Assembly (NCBI GenBank): GCA_903921455.1
Contig: CAIXPZ010000234.1
Span: 108,765 to 172,764, forward strand
From: an uncultured Verrucomicrobia subdivision 3 bacterium
GTDB taxonomy: Bacteria > Verrucomicrobiota > Verrucomicrobiae > Limisphaerales > UBA11358
DNA: 64,000 nt
Reading direction: 5' to 3'
Positions 1 to 9,600 of the stretch are shown here, in pieces; position 1 is the first letter of the stretch, and each line of letters opens with the position of its first letter. The position numbers and the translations under genes were made by a program. The notes under the pieces are model-generated. The model was not told the DNA's origin. It did not search any database and saw only the letters and a program-made list of their open reading frames with translations.

Positions 1-2578
1 CGCTGGGAATCAGGCCCGCCGGCAATTCGTCCAGAATCATCGCCTGAGCGTGGTGGATTAAATACCACCATTGCCAGTTGCTGAAATCATCCGTCGGGAA
101 TTCCGCGAACAATGGCTGCCGTGAATCACAAAGAATTCCCAGCGTGGTCGGCGGCTGTCGTTTCGTCCACGCCGTGTTCCAGAAAATGCTGCTGAAGCCC
201 AGCTTGACCGGCCGGGTGGGGTCATTCCGGACATTTTCCGGCGGCACCAGCCACAGCACGGTTCCCCCGGATTTGAGCACTGCCAGCGCGGCGGCATTCA
301 GCTCGTGAAAAATGGTCGCATCCACCGGCGCCTTCGGCGCGGACTGCGCCGGATAGACCCATACGTCCCAGTCGTTTTGGATGTTGCTCCCGGCCAGGCC
401 CGCCACCAGTTTGTAGCGCGCCGGTGCGGGAAGGTTTTTCAAGCTGAAATTCGCCGTCCCCAGCTTGATTCCGTTGTCCACCGGCACGTCGCGTTGGTCA
501 AAAATCTGCGACGCCACCACGCGCCCATCGTCCGCCACCAGCTTGCAATAGGGCGTCGCGTTCGCGAGCGGGCCCGCGCTGAAGTTGGCCGCTTCCAAAT
601 CCGCCGTCAGCGTCTCGTCGGCGGTGAACACGCGTTTTGGCAATCGCGCCAGCGGCACGACCGCGCCGCTAAATCGCCTGAACTGCCCGGCGGTCACATA
701 CCCTTTGTCATCCCAGAACGCGTCGAGCACGCCGACGAGCGCGGTGCCCTGGCCGGGGAAATCATGCAGGTCCAGCAGTTCAAAGCCGCCCATGCCCGGC
801 GTGCGCAGGGCGGACTCGATTTCTTCCTTGTAGCACAGGGTCTGTAATTTGCCGGACGCAAACAAAAATCGTTCCGCCTCCTCGCCCATGTGGTGCGCGG
901 CGAGCGAATCGCGAAAAATCTCAAAATTTCCCGCCTTCAAGTAGCCCCGGTATTTTTTAATCTCCGCAAAATTCGGATACACGCACCATTGGCCGATCTC
1001 ATGGCTGATGACCGGCACGTTGCGCCGGGAAATGTAGTCTCGGTAATCCGACGTCGTCTCCGGCGGTTTGGCGTTGATGCGCGACTTCATGCCCTCGCCC
1101 CAGCCCTGAATGCGCGGGCGCGGCGTCACGTCAAACTGGTTTTCCGGCAGCTCCGGCCAGCCGCTCGCGCTCGTCCAGAGCCGGCGCGGATCGGCCGCTT
1201 TGAAATGCGCCACGTATTGGGCCAGAAAGGCTTTGTGATTTTTCCCGCCGGGTTCGTTGCCGTAGGGCATCAGCACCAAGCTCGGATGGTTGCCGTAAGT
1301 TTTCAGGATGCGCTCCGTCTCGGCGTAAATCCACGCGTCCACCGGCTTGCCGTCGCCGAGCGTGGTGCTGTCGTTCGCCCACGAGCACGCCTCGACTTGA
1401 AAATAAAATCCCAATTCGTCCGCCGCTTGAAAGGCCGCTGCCGGCGGGCACCAGGAGTGAAAGCGAATCAGATTCAGCCCGTGCGCCTTGGCGATGCCGA
1501 TGATGCGCTTCCAGGCAGCCGCGTCCGTCGGCGGATGGCCCGTGAGCGGAAATATACAGCACTCCAGCGTGCCGCGAAAAAAGATCTTCCGGCCGTTCAC
1601 CAGGAATTGCGTGCCCTGCGTCGTGATTTCGCGCAGGCCAAAACTTGTGCTGCGCGTTGCTTCGCCCAGCTTCGCCGTCAGCTGCCGCACCGCCGGCTGG
1701 AATTCGTCCCACAGCGGCGCGTCGTTGCCCAGATAAATCTCGCCGGTGAAGCGGCCGCCGTTTGTCGTCCAGTTGACGACGATGGAGTGCGCTATTTTTT
1801 CGTCCACATAGAAGATCAGGCCCGCCTCGCCGTCCCGGCCGGTGGCGTTGCCGATGGTTCCCGTCACCGTCACGGACCGGGTCGCGATGTGCGGATAGAC
1901 CTGTAAATCCTCGATCCACACCGGCGGCGTGGCGCGCAGGGAAATGTCCCCGACCACGCCGTTCCAGTTGCCCTGCGTGTGGTCGCTGATGCTGTGGGAA
2001 TTTTCGCCGATGTCCACGATCCGGCGGTTGTCCACGCGAATCGTCAGCGTATGCTTGCCGGGCGCCAGCTGGCCCAGGTCGTAATCGTGCGGGGTGCCGA
2101 GCGAATTGTTGGTGCCGTAAATCTTCCCGTCCACCCAGACGCGGGTTTCCCAATGCGGCCGTTCCAGCGTCAGCGTCACGCGCTGCTTTTGCCACGCGTG
2201 CGGAATGGTCACCTCGCGTTGAAACCACGTCACCCCGGCGTAATATTTTTCCGGCGTCAGCCAGAAGGGCAGCTTCACCTTGCCCGGCTGGCGGTATTTT
2301 TCAAATTCGGGCGCGGTGAAAAAAGAAGGGTCCACGATGCCGCCGGTCCAAACCGTGTTCATCGTGACGTCGTCGCCGATGCCTTGTTCCGGCAGCGAGC
2401 CGGGCAGGTGGATGCGGTTGGCCAGTTTCTTCGCCGCCCAGTTTTCCTGAAGGCCCGCGTCGGCGCGGTCGAGTTGAAAGCGCCATTTTCCATCCAGCGG
2501 CAAAACGTCGTCCGCCGGCAGCGCCCGCGCGAGCAGGCCGGTGGCAGCCAGGGCAGTCAGGACCAATAATCGTTTCAT
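1..2578 (-). CDS. Secreted glycoside hydrolase family 2 enzyme, beta-galactosidase/beta-glucuronidase-like (3' end cut by window edge)
   Basis: Translation from the ATG at 2578 gives a signal peptide (MKRLLVLTALAATGLLARA) and then a GH2 layout: a jelly-roll sugar-binding domain (about residues 25-200), an immunoglobulin-like domain, and a TIM barrel from about residue 300. The barrel has the acid/base motif PYGNEPGG (Glu about 442) and a candidate nucleophile in VISHEIGQW (Glu about 527), the spacing expected of a retaining GH2 enzyme. At least 859 codons are present and the C-terminus lies beyond base 1. The protein probably acts in the periplasm or outside on plant or microbial polysaccharide side chains. 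Substrate cannot be read from the sequence. A TTCCGA-16-TAGACT element lies just upstream of the ATG and may be its promoter (weak). Confidence 0.85.
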   Translation of the reverse strand, partial: MKRLLVLTALAATGLLARALPADDVLPLDGKWRFQLDRADAGLQENWAAKKLANRIHLPGSLPEQGIGDDVTMNTVWTGGIVDPSFFTAPEFEKYRQPGKVKLPFWLTPEKYYAGVTWFQREVTIPHAWQKQRVTLTLERPHWETRVWVDGKIYGTNNSLGTPHDYDLGQLAPGKHTLTIRVDNRRIVDIGENSHSISDHTQGNWNGVVGDISLRATPPVWIEDLQVYPHIATRSVTVTGTIGNATGRDGEAGLIFYVDEKIAHSIVVNWTTNGGRFTGEIYLGNDAPLWDEFQPAVRQLTAKLGEATRSTSFGLREITTQGTQFLVNGRKIFFRGTLECCIFPLTGHPPTDAAAWKRIIGIAKAHGLNLIRFHSWCPPAAAFQAADELGFYFQVEACSWANDSTTLGDGKPVDAWIYAETERILKTYGNHPSLVLMPYGNEPGGKNHKAFLAQYVAHFKAADPRRLWTSASGWPELPENQFDVTPRPRIQGWGEGMKSRINAKPPETTSDYRDYISRRNVPVISHEIGQWCVYPNFAEIKKYRGYLKAGNFEIFRDSLAAHHMGEEAERFLFASGKLQTLCYKEEIESALRTPGMGGFELLDLHDFPGQGTALVGVLDAFWDDKGYVTAGQFRRFSGAVVPLARLPKRVFTADETLTADLEAANFSAGPLANATPYCKLVADDGRVVASQIFDQRDVPVDNGIKLGTANFSLKNLPAPARYKLVAGLAGSNIQNDWDVWVYPAQSAPKAPVDATIFHELNAAALAVLKSGGTVLWLVPPENVRNDPTRPVKLGFSSIFWNTAWTKRQPPTTLGILCDSRQPLFAEFPTDDFSNWQWWYLIHHAQAMILDELPAGLIPS

Positions 2579-2642
2579 TTGCAATCGCAGTCTAGCCCGC
2601 GCCGCCGCGTTCGGAAACAATCATCTGGGGGTGGTTCCGCCG

Positions 2643-4145
2643 TCAGGGCTGGATGAATTTTCCGACTTCCGCCTGCATCTTTTTCAAGTCGGGCCGGTTG
2701 ATATACATCATGTGGCCGGCGTCAAATTCGGCGAAGGTAATGTTTTTCCGGTAAGCCGGCGCCAGTTCCATGTGGCCGACGCTATATCGCATGGTGTCAA
2801 TCGGGCAGACGAGGTCGCAGCGGCCGCCGAGCACGAGGACTTTTAAATACGGGTTCTGGTTCATCACGGATGCGAGCCGGTCGCTGGCGTTTGCGTAATT
2901 ATTCCGCGTGCCGTAATTCCACGGCTGCACGCTGCCAATCAGTTCATAGGGCAGATCATCTTCAAACTTCAGCTCGTTCCGGACATACGAATTCATCGCT
3001 GCCGAGAACGGCCCCATCACCGCCGCGCTGGCGGGGTCAAAGCCCGCGCCCGGCGCCGCCGCGTCGCCGTCGCGCCCGGTCAGCCGCGCGTCATAGGCGC
3101 CGAGAATCAAGCCGTCGTCGTGGAGGAGTTGCTTGCGAAAGACCGAGCCATCCACGCGCAAATCGTGATTTTCGATGACCGATGCTTTCAAGCCGGTGAG
3201 CCGCTCGAGTTCGGCCACGACCTTGGTTCGTTCGTCCGGCGGTAGCGCCGCGCCCTGCTGCAAGGCCGAGGTGAATTCCCCCTTGGCAAAGGTACGCGCC
3301 TCCGCCAGCGCCTTGGTTAAATCCGCCTGCAGATCCGCGGGTAATTTCTGGTGGAAATGGGCCGCCGCCGTGTAAGCCGGCAAGATCAGCGGATAGGGCA
3401 AATCGTTGCCCGGGCCGCCGCCGAGGGTGCCGAAGTCCAGCACGCCGGAAACCAGGATGAGGCCGTTGAGATACAGTCCGTATCGGCCGCGCAGATAATC
3501 CGCCAGGCCGGCGGCGCGGAAGACGCCGTAGCTTTCGCCGCAGACAAATTTGGGCGCGAGCCAGCGGTCGTGGCGCGTCGTCCAGAGCCGGATGAATTCG
3601 CCGACGGAATCCAGGTCTGCCGCGTCGCCGAAAAACTGTTCGGCCTTCTCGTCTTTCGCCGGCCGGCTGAAACCGGTTGCCACCGGGTCGATGAACACCA
3701 GGTCGCTGGTGTTCAGGATGGAATAGTCATTGTCCATCAGCGCGAAGGGCGGTGCGGGCAGCGAGCCGTCCTCGTTCATCTTCACCCGGCGCGGGCCGAG
3801 CGCGCCGAGGTGCAGCCAGACCGAGGCGGACCCGGGGCCGCCGTTGAAGGAAAATGTGACGGGCCGCTGTTTCGTTTCCGGTTTTTCAATCCGCGTGTAG
3901 GCGACGTAAAAAACCGACGCGCGCGCGGTGCCGTCCGGCTTGAGCAGCGGTAGCATGCCGGTCTCGGCCGCGTAGGTGACGCGTTCGCCGGCGATGGTGA
4001 CGGTGTTCGTCACGCGCACTGGCGCGTGCGAGGCGTCGGGGATTTGGGCGAGCGCGGCTTTGTCCGGTGCGGCGGGTGCGTTGGTGCCGGCGGCGTGGAG
4101 GGGAAGCGCGGCAGCGAGCAGGCACAGGGTAAAAAACGTTTTCAT
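2643..4145 (-). CDS. Secreted S10 family serine carboxypeptidase
   Basis: The 500-residue protein starts at the ATG at 4145, which gives a good signal peptide (MKTFFTLCLLAAALPLHAAG). An in-frame upstream extension has no signal character. S10 hallmarks are in order: the oxyanion-hole motif SFNGGPGSASVW (about 99-110), the nucleophile motif CGESYG (Ser about 205), a late Asp in GGRCDLVCPIDT, and the His in FDAGHMMYINRP near the C-terminus. S10 enzymes remove C-terminal residues from peptides at acidic to neutral pH. The bacterial group is often annotated as a peptidase S10 or cathepsin A-like protein. The gene follows the GH2 gene at 65 bases on the same strand side but is upstream of it in transcription, so the two could be co-transcribed. 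Confidence 0.9.
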   Translation of the reverse strand: MKTFFTLCLLAAALPLHAAGTNAPAAPDKAALAQIPDASHAPVRVTNTVTIAGERVTYAAETGMLPLLKPDGTARASVFYVAYTRIEKPETKQRPVTFSFNGGPGSASVWLHLGALGPRRVKMNEDGSLPAPPFALMDNDYSILNTSDLVFIDPVATGFSRPAKDEKAEQFFGDAADLDSVGEFIRLWTTRHDRWLAPKFVCGESYGVFRAAGLADYLRGRYGLYLNGLILVSGVLDFGTLGGGPGNDLPYPLILPAYTAAAHFHQKLPADLQADLTKALAEARTFAKGEFTSALQQGAALPPDERTKVVAELERLTGLKASVIENHDLRVDGSVFRKQLLHDDGLILGAYDARLTGRDGDAAAPGAGFDPASAAVMGPFSAAMNSYVRNELKFEDDLPYELIGSVQPWNYGTRNNYANASDRLASVMNQNPYLKVLVLGGRCDLVCPIDTMRYSVGHMELAPAYRKNITFAEFDAGHMMYINRPDLKKMQAEVGKFIQP

Positions 4146-4390
4146 GTTATGATGCATTGGTTCAGTTGGACGCAGGTTAGCGGCTCCGCGTTCACACGCC
4201 ATGGAAATTTTCCGGGGCGCGGTTTTATCGCCTTTGCCCTTGGCTTATCCCGCCCGGGTTTGGGCCGATATTTAAGCTCCATAAGTTCCCGTTTGTGAAT
4301 AGCGGTGAAGATTGTGGATAACTTTTTTACGAATTCCTTGCCCCGCCGATTTCTTTCTGGAAACATCACGGCGGTTTAAGAAGGAGACCA
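4146..4390. other. Intergenic region between the S10 peptidase and the 4.4 kb locus
   Basis: This is a divergent intergenic stretch that must hold the promoters for the S10 peptidase (minus) and the 4.4-9.6 kb genes (plus). It has no convincing coding frame. It is AT-richer than its surroundings from about 4300. I see no strong sigma70 pair. Confidence 0.4.
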
Positions 4391-4549
4391 ATGCAGCAAA
4401 AAATTCAGTATCGGTTTTTTGCGTTTAGTTCTGGCATCCGCCAAGGCGAAAGGGAGACGGGACAGGCAGGTTTAGGGGTGTCTCCAGCCATCAATCAGTC
4501 GCCGAATTGTCACTATAAGTTTACATTCAACAAGCCCGATCCGTGCTAA
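4391..4549 (+). CDS. Possible small ORF of 52 residues with a strong ribosome binding site
   Basis: An ATG at 4391 is preceded by AAGGAGA (4381-4387), one of the clearest Shine-Dalgarno matches in the window, and opens a 52-residue frame ([15 protein letters not shown]...FNKPDPC) that stops at 4549. It ends 24 bases before the ATG of the prepilin-like gene. No domain is recognised and there is no signal peptide or membrane segment. It could be a real leader or small protein coupled to the downstream gene, or a chance frame. Only the ribosome binding site speaks for it. Confidence 0.25.
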   Translation: MQQKIQYRFFAFSSGIRQGERETGQAGLGVSPAINQSPNCHYKFTFNKPDPC

Positions 4550-4572
4550 ATTTCAACTTCAAATTTAATATC

Positions 4573-5382
4573 ATGACTAAAGCCAGCGCCTGCCCGACCA
4601 CTGAAAGCGCCGATGTTTCCCGGCTGCCCCGCCGGCGCGCTTTTACGCTCATTGAGTTGCTGGTCGTGATCGCCATCATCGCGATTCTCGCGGCGATGCT
4701 GCTGCCCGCGCTGTCCGCCGCCAAGAAAAAGGCGCAGACAATCAAGTGCCTCAACAATCTGAAGCAGTGGGGGCTCGCGTTTCGGATGTATGCGGATGAG
4801 AACAGTGACAAGGTTCCCGAGGAGGGGAATACCATCATGACCCTCAATAATCCTGCCAATACCTATGCGTGGTATAACGTGGTTTCTGTGACTGTCAACC
4901 AGCCGACGCTGGTGAATTTATATATGGCCGGCACGCCGCCCCTGCCCGGCACTGCCAGCATCTATTCCTGCCCCGGGTGTCCAGACCCGAACAACCCCGC
5001 CAGTCCTTACAATTCTCCGCCAAATATGAACAAAGCCTTCTTCATGTATGGCGAAAACGGGCGCCTCTGCGTCAACGCTGGCGGGGCCCAGACCAAGCTC
5101 TCCCAGATTCCAAAGCCATCGGACACCATTTTTATGGCCGAGGTCGATCCTAATTCGCCCAACAACACTGGCGCCGCCCAGTCCAACGTGATTGGTCGCT
5201 ATGCCGTGGGCCGCCACGGCAATGGCAAGATGGGAAATTTCTCCATGTGCGATGGCAGTGCGCGGGGCGTGCGCACCAATGAATTCATGCGCACCCCCGT
5301 GGAATCGAGCGGTGGCGGGCAGAACGAGTGGAATGTTGAGCGAACGATATACTGGTATCCCTCGGCTTCGACCCCCGACTGA
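4573..5382 (+). CDS. Prepilin-like protein with N-terminal cleavage/methylation domain
   Basis: The 269-residue protein has a 23-residue leader (basic, ending RLPRRRA) followed by [16 protein letters not shown], the type IV prepilin/type II pseudopilin helix with Glu5. Cleavage would fall between Ala and Phe; Gly is usual at that place. After the helix come AAKKKAQ and a globular domain ending with a [17 protein letters not shown] segment, like the H-X9-DG C-terminal motif found in the many such proteins of Planctomycetes and Verrucomicrobia. These are predicted to be processed by PilD and assembled or retained at the inner membrane; individual functions are unknown. The ATG at 4573 was chosen; an in-frame GTG lies at 4543. 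The 1364-residue secreted protein starts 73 bases downstream. Confidence 0.85.
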   Translation: MTKASACPTTESADVSRLPRRRAFTLIELLVVIAIIAILAAMLLPALSAAKKKAQTIKCLNNLKQWGLAFRMYADENSDKVPEEGNTIMTLNNPANTYAWYNVVSVTVNQPTLVNLYMAGTPPLPGTASIYSCPGCPDPNNPASPYNSPPNMNKAFFMYGENGRLCVNAGGAQTKLSQIPKPSDTIFMAEVDPNSPNNTGAAQSNVIGRYAVGRHGNGKMGNFSMCDGSARGVRTNEFMRTPVESSGGGQNEWNVERTIYWYPSASTPD

Positions 5383-5455
5383 TCCTTTTGGCGCACCTTC
5401 TTTTTTATTAATTTGATCAACCTCTAAAACATAAACAACACACGCTAGACACACA

Positions 5456-8400
5456 ATGAACCCGATAAAATCAATCAGAACACTGGCCGCCGCCACGTTT
5501 CTTGGCGCCGTCCTCCTCAGCAAGCCCGCCCTGGCTGCGACACCCTATGTGATGTCTACGGGGAATTATTCGTTGGATTTTGCTGACATTGCTAATTGGC
5601 AAACTAACTTCACTGCGGGGATTGGCTCAACCAATTGGGGCCCTGTTCCAGTGAATGCCAGCGGAACGTTGGGAGATGGGGTTAAAATTACGAGTGCAGC
5701 CACTTTCAGCTCAGGTAGTTCTGGTGGTATTCAAAAAGGCACTGGGAACATTGTGATGCTTTCTACATCCACAGCCAATTCATGCGCTATGGATTTGTAT
5801 TTAGATTTTACCGGAAGAAATGCCGGGACTGTTAGTTTTGACGCCGCGGAAATAAATAATTCCACAGGGGATCGCGTGTCTATATTGCAACTGTTTTATA
5901 CCACCGACGGAACAACTTTCACAGAATTGACGGGAACCAGTCTTCCGTTTAACGCAACCAACAACCTCGCCAGAAGTGCGCATATCAGCGTTAGTTTGCC
6001 TAGTGGCTTGAGCGGCGCTTCAGGCGTTCGGTTAAGGTTTTATGAACGCAGCACCACGTTCACCGCTGCCGGAGCCAATGGATCACAGCCAAAAATCAGT
6101 ATTGATAATGTTGCGGTCACTTCCACTGGCGCAAGTGGTGCGCCGCCTGTAATCACCAGCATCACCCCGTCCAGCATCACCGCCAACGCCGGTGATACCG
6201 CTGCATTCACCGTGGCCTCTACGGGCGACCCCGCAACCTATTATTGGTATAAAGCCACCGCCGTCAGCACGAATTTAATTCCCTCTGCCACCGGCACGAC
6301 GCTGACCCTGACCAATGTTCTGGCGGCAAATACCGCCGGTTATTTTGTGGTGTTGTCCAACGCCACCCCACCCATGGCGACCAGTTCGGTGGTGACATTA
6401 ACGGTCATGGATCCATACATTGCTTCCCAGCCGGCCAACTATAACGGGTTGCTGAATGGCTCGGCCGCTTTCACTGTGGGCATCAAGGGCACGCAGCCGG
6501 TCGCCTATCAGTGGTATGTCAAGCCCACGGCGGATGCGGACTTCTCGGGCATGGCTCCCCTAAGCAATGGGGGCCGGATTATCGGGGCCAATACGAATGT
6601 GCTCACCGTCACGAATCTGGCCTTTGCGGACGCCACGAATTTGTTTGTCATTGCTTCCAACAGTAGTGGCTCGGTGACAAGTTCGGTGGTCGCCCTCACG
6701 GTGTCGAACTCCACGTCGCTGGCTTATTGGAATTTCAATGGCAGTCCGAACGTCACCAATCCGGCACCCACTTCGGGATTCGGCTCGGCTGCCGTGGTGA
6801 ATACCCGGGGTTTTACCAATGCAAGCAGCGGCTTGGACTTTGACTTTAGCGCTGACCCTCGCTCCTGGGGCACGGACACTTATCCCGCCGTTGGCGCTTC
6901 CAACAAGACCGCCGGCGTGCGGTTTAATGTGAGCACGCTTGGCGCCAAGAACCTCACCGTCACCTATGATACCCGGGGCAGTGCCACCGGCAGTAAATAT
7001 GAGCGCCTGCAATACACCACCAACGGTGTTGATTTTCTGGATTACCCGACCAGCTCTCGTTTCACGAGCGGCACAACTTGGGAATCGCGTGCCTTCAATC
7101 TCGCGGGTTTTCCCGGAGTTGCTAACAACACCAATTTTGCCGCCCGCATCGTGACGGAATTTGAAAGCACCGCCAAGTATGGCGCCACCAACAATGCCCA
7201 GTATGTCGGCATCACTTCCAGCTACGCCACCAGCGGCACGGTGAGTTACGACATCGTCAATTTCGTTGGCGATGCCATTACCAATGCCAATTTGGCCCCG
7301 ACCATCTCCAGTTTCACCAATGTCATCACCACGGACACCAGTGTTCCCACGGTCCTGAATTTTACCGTGGGTGATGATTCAACTTCTGTCACGGATCTTG
7401 TGGTTACCGCCGTTTCTTATGATCAGACGGTTATGCCTGACGGCAACCTCATCCCAGGTGGTGTTGGCACTAATCGCACGTTGACCCTCACCCCCGTGTC
7501 TGGTGGGCTGGGTGTGGCCCCCATTCTGGTTACGGTGACGGATGGTAATGGCGATCTCACCAAAACGTGGTTTTACGTCACGGTTAATCCGGGCAATCAG
7601 CCTCCCACCCTTAGCGGTTTGGTGAACACCAATACCTTGGGCAATATCACCAATATCTATGCCTTCACCGTCGGCGACGATACCACCCCCGCCGGCAGTC
7701 TGACCGTCACGGCAGTTTCGGGCAATTCCACCCTGGTGCCGAATGATGCCAGCCACCTTTCCGTGGGCGGCAGCGGCAGCAACCGCACCCTCATTGTTTC
7801 CTCTGCGGCCGATCAATACGGCACCGCCACCATTACCGTAAATGTCAATGACGGCGAGAAGACCACCCCGGCGACTTTTGTCCTGGTGGTTCGCCCCAAC
7901 ACCGTCACGCTGGTGGACGAGGGCTTTGATTATGATGCCAGTGGTGCTATCATCAATGTTTCCGCCGGCTATTGGCAGACCCACAGCGGCACTGCCGGCC
8001 AGATCCAGGTTGGGTCTGGGGTGGCCACCTTGTCGGATGCCAGCAGTGAGGATATCAATGCGCCATTGATTGGCCAGCCCTACAGTTCCACCAACAAACA
8101 GGTATTATATTCCAGCTTCACGATGAATTGCACCGTGTTGCCAACCGCAACGGGCAACTACTTCGCCCACTTCAAGGATAATACTTCCGGCGGTTTTTAT
8201 GGCCGCGTCTTTGCCTCCACCACTAATGCCGCCCCCGGAACCTACCGGATCGGCATTGGCAATCAGAGTGCGAATAATACTACTGCTCAAATCGCGCAGG
8301 ATTTGACGCTTGGGGTCAACTACACCGTGGTTACCCGTTTGGTCATGACCAACGGTTTCTGCACCATCTGGATAGATCCCACCGACGAATCCTCGCCCAG

Positions 8401-9550
8401 CATGACTGACACCACCGCCGCCGGTGCGCCCAGTCCCATTATCAGCTACGCTTTCCGCGAAAGCGGCGGCGAGGGGTCCCGGACCATTGACAACTTGAAG
8501 GTAGGTCTGAATTTCCTCAGCGTCATCACCAACATCGTGGACGTGCCGCCGCAGGCCAATGCCGATTCCTATAGTGTCGGCGAGAACACCCGCACGAACG
8601 CGTTCAGTCCGCTCCTCAATGACGTGTTGAACCTGCCGCAGGGCTCCCTCAGCCTCGCCGGCGTCAGCCCGACGAATGGCACGGCGACTATCAGCGGTAC
8701 CAACATCCTCTTCACGCCTGCCACCAATTATGTCGGCACCGCCACGATTGGTTACACCATCACGGACGGCTTCGGCGGCTTGAGCACCGCCCTCATCACG
8801 GTGACGGTTACCAACAATCCACCGCAAATTAATCCGGATGCCTACACCGTCATGGAAAACAGCGTCAGCAACCAGTTCAATCCGCTACTCAACGACGTGG
8901 TGAACACCGCCGGCGGCACCTTGAGCCTGGTCAGCGTCAGTCCGTCCAGCGGCACGGCGGCCATTAGCGGCACTAACGTGTTCTTCACGCCCGCCACCAA
9001 CTTTGCCGGCATCGCCACCATTGGCTATACCGCCACGGACGGCATCGGCGGCACCAACAGTTCCACCATCACGGTAACGGTTACCAACAACCCGCCGGTG
9101 GCCAATCCCGATGCTTACTCGGTTAATAAAAACAGCGTCACCAACCGGTTTAGCCCGCTGACCAACGATCTGGTGCAAACCGCGGGCGGCACCTTGAGCC
9201 TCGTCAGCGTCAGCCCGGCCACCGGCACGGCCACCATCAGCGGGACCAACGTCCTCTTCACTCCCGCCAGCAACTTTGTCGGCGGGACCACCATCGGCTA
9301 TACCATCACGGATAACATTGGCGGGACCAACACTTCCGTCATCTCAGTTACGGTGGTGGATGTCACCCCCATCCCGCTGACTTCCACGTATTCCGCCGGC
9401 AATTTGATTCTCTCTTGGAGTAATCCTGCGTTTACCCTGCAAACGGCCACCAATGTTACCGGACCTTACCTGCCGATATCAGGTGCAACCAGCCCCTTCA
9501 CCAATAACACCACCACCAACGCGGCAGGCTTCTTCCGCCTTGTGCAGTAA
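5456..9550 (+). CDS. Large secreted Ig/cadherin-like repeat protein
   Basis: This 1364-residue protein begins with a signal peptide (basic MNPIKSIRT, hydrophobic core, cleavage after ALA near residue 28). It contains Ser/Thr/Asn-rich beta modules: Ig-like segments (about 225-420), cadherin-like segments ('...APTISSFTN', '...QPPTLSGL'), and a 240-residue lectin-like segment (about 820-1025). Three consecutive repeats of 90-91 residues start at 8543, 8813 and 9086; each begins PP/A..NPD.Y.V and ends ..TITVTVTNN, as in VCBS/tandem-95 cadherin-like domains. The final 50 residues (ILSWSN...LQTATNVTGPY...GFFRLVQ) match a module common at the ends of secreted verrucomicrobial proteins, proposed to serve surface sorting. 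Likely role: surface or extracellular adhesion. No catalytic motif was seen. Confidence 0.8.
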   Translation: MNPIKSIRTLAAATFLGAVLLSKPALAATPYVMSTGNYSLDFADIANWQTNFTAGIGSTNWGPVPVNASGTLGDGVKITSAATFSSGSSGGIQKGTGNIVMLSTSTANSCAMDLYLDFTGRNAGTVSFDAAEINNSTGDRVSILQLFYTTDGTTFTELTGTSLPFNATNNLARSAHISVSLPSGLSGASGVRLRFYERSTTFTAAGANGSQPKISIDNVAVTSTGASGAPPVITSITPSSITANAGDTAAFTVASTGDPATYYWYKATAVSTNLIPSATGTTLTLTNVLAANTAGYFVVLSNATPPMATSSVVTLTVMDPYIASQPANYNGLLNGSAAFTVGIKGTQPVAYQWYVKPTADADFSGMAPLSNGGRIIGANTNVLTVTNLAFADATNLFVIASNSSGSVTSSVVALTVSNSTSLAYWNFNGSPNVTNPAPTSGFGSAAVVNTRGFTNASSGLDFDFSADPRSWGTDTYPAVGASNKTAGVRFNVSTLGAKNLTVTYDTRGSATGSKYERLQYTTNGVDFLDYPTSSRFTSGTTWESRAFNLAGFPGVANNTNFAARIVTEFESTAKYGATNNAQYVGITSSYATSGTVSYDIVNFVGDAITNANLAPTISSFTNVITTDTSVPTVLNFTVGDDSTSVTDLVVTAVSYDQTVMPDGNLIPGGVGTNRTLTLTPVSGGLGVAPILVTVTDGNGDLTKTWFYVTVNPGNQPPTLSGLVNTNTLGNITNIYAFTVGDDTTPAGSLTVTAVSGNSTLVPNDASHLSVGGSGSNRTLIVSSAADQYGTATITVNVNDGEKTTPATFVLVVRPNTVTLVDEGFDYDASGAIINVSAGYWQTHSGTAGQIQVGSGVATLSDASSEDINAPLIGQPYSSTNKQVLYSSFTMNCTVLPTATGNYFAHFKDNTSGGFYGRVFASTTNAAPGTYRIGIGNQSANNTTAQIAQDLTLGVNYTVVTRLVMTNGFCTIWIDPTDESSPSMTDTTAAGAPSPIISYAFRESGGEGSRTIDNLKVGLNFLSVITNIVDVPPQANADSYSVGENTRTNAFSPLLNDVLNLPQGSLSLAGVSPTNGTATISGTNILFTPATNYVGTATIGYTITDGFGGLSTALITVTVTNNPPQINPDAYTVMENSVSNQFNPLLNDVVNTAGGTLSLVSVSPSSGTAAISGTNVFFTPATNFAGIATIGYTATDGIGGTNSSTITVTVTNNPPVANPDAYSVNKNSVTNRFSPLTNDLVQTAGGTLSLVSVSPATGTATISGTNVLFTPASNFVGGTTIGYTITDNIGGTNTSVISVTVVDVTPIPLTSTYSAGNLILSWSNPAFTLQTATNVTGPYLPISGATSPFTNNTTTNAAGFFRLVQ
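8543..9358 (+). repeat. Three in-frame tandem repeats of about 270 bp inside the large secreted protein gene
   Basis: Units start at 8543, 8813 and 9086, so the periods are 270 and 273 bases. Units 2 and 3 are near identical over segments such as GGCACCTTGAGCCT and the surrounding TVTVTNNPP linkers. They encode cadherin-like modules with the pattern SVSP..GTA.ISGTN..FTPA.N..G.ATIGYT.TD. The high DNA similarity suggests recent duplication or gene conversion. Confidence 0.85.
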
Positions 9551-9568
9551 ACTGATCTGAAAACATCA

Positions 9569-9598
9569 AGGGCGGCCAGCAATGGCCGCCCTTTTTTT
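9569..9598 (+). terminator. Intrinsic terminator of the large secreted protein gene
   Basis: A perfect 10-bp stem AGGGCGGCCA / TGGCCGCCCT (9569-9578 and 9583-9592) encloses a GCAA tetraloop of the GNRA type and is followed by a T run (9592-9598). It lies 18 bases after the stop codon. Confidence 0.92.
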
Positions 9599-9600
9599 GT

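Noticed and set aside
1131..2228. Open frame of 365 codons on the minus strand in another frame of the GH2 gene
   Set aside because: It overlaps the GH2 gene, has no domain and has the arginine/alanine-rich composition of an out-of-frame reading of GC-rich coding DNA.
8543..9358. Direct repeats considered as a CRISPR-like or satellite array
   Set aside because: Units are 270 bases and in frame, encoding cadherin-like modules; there are no spacers.
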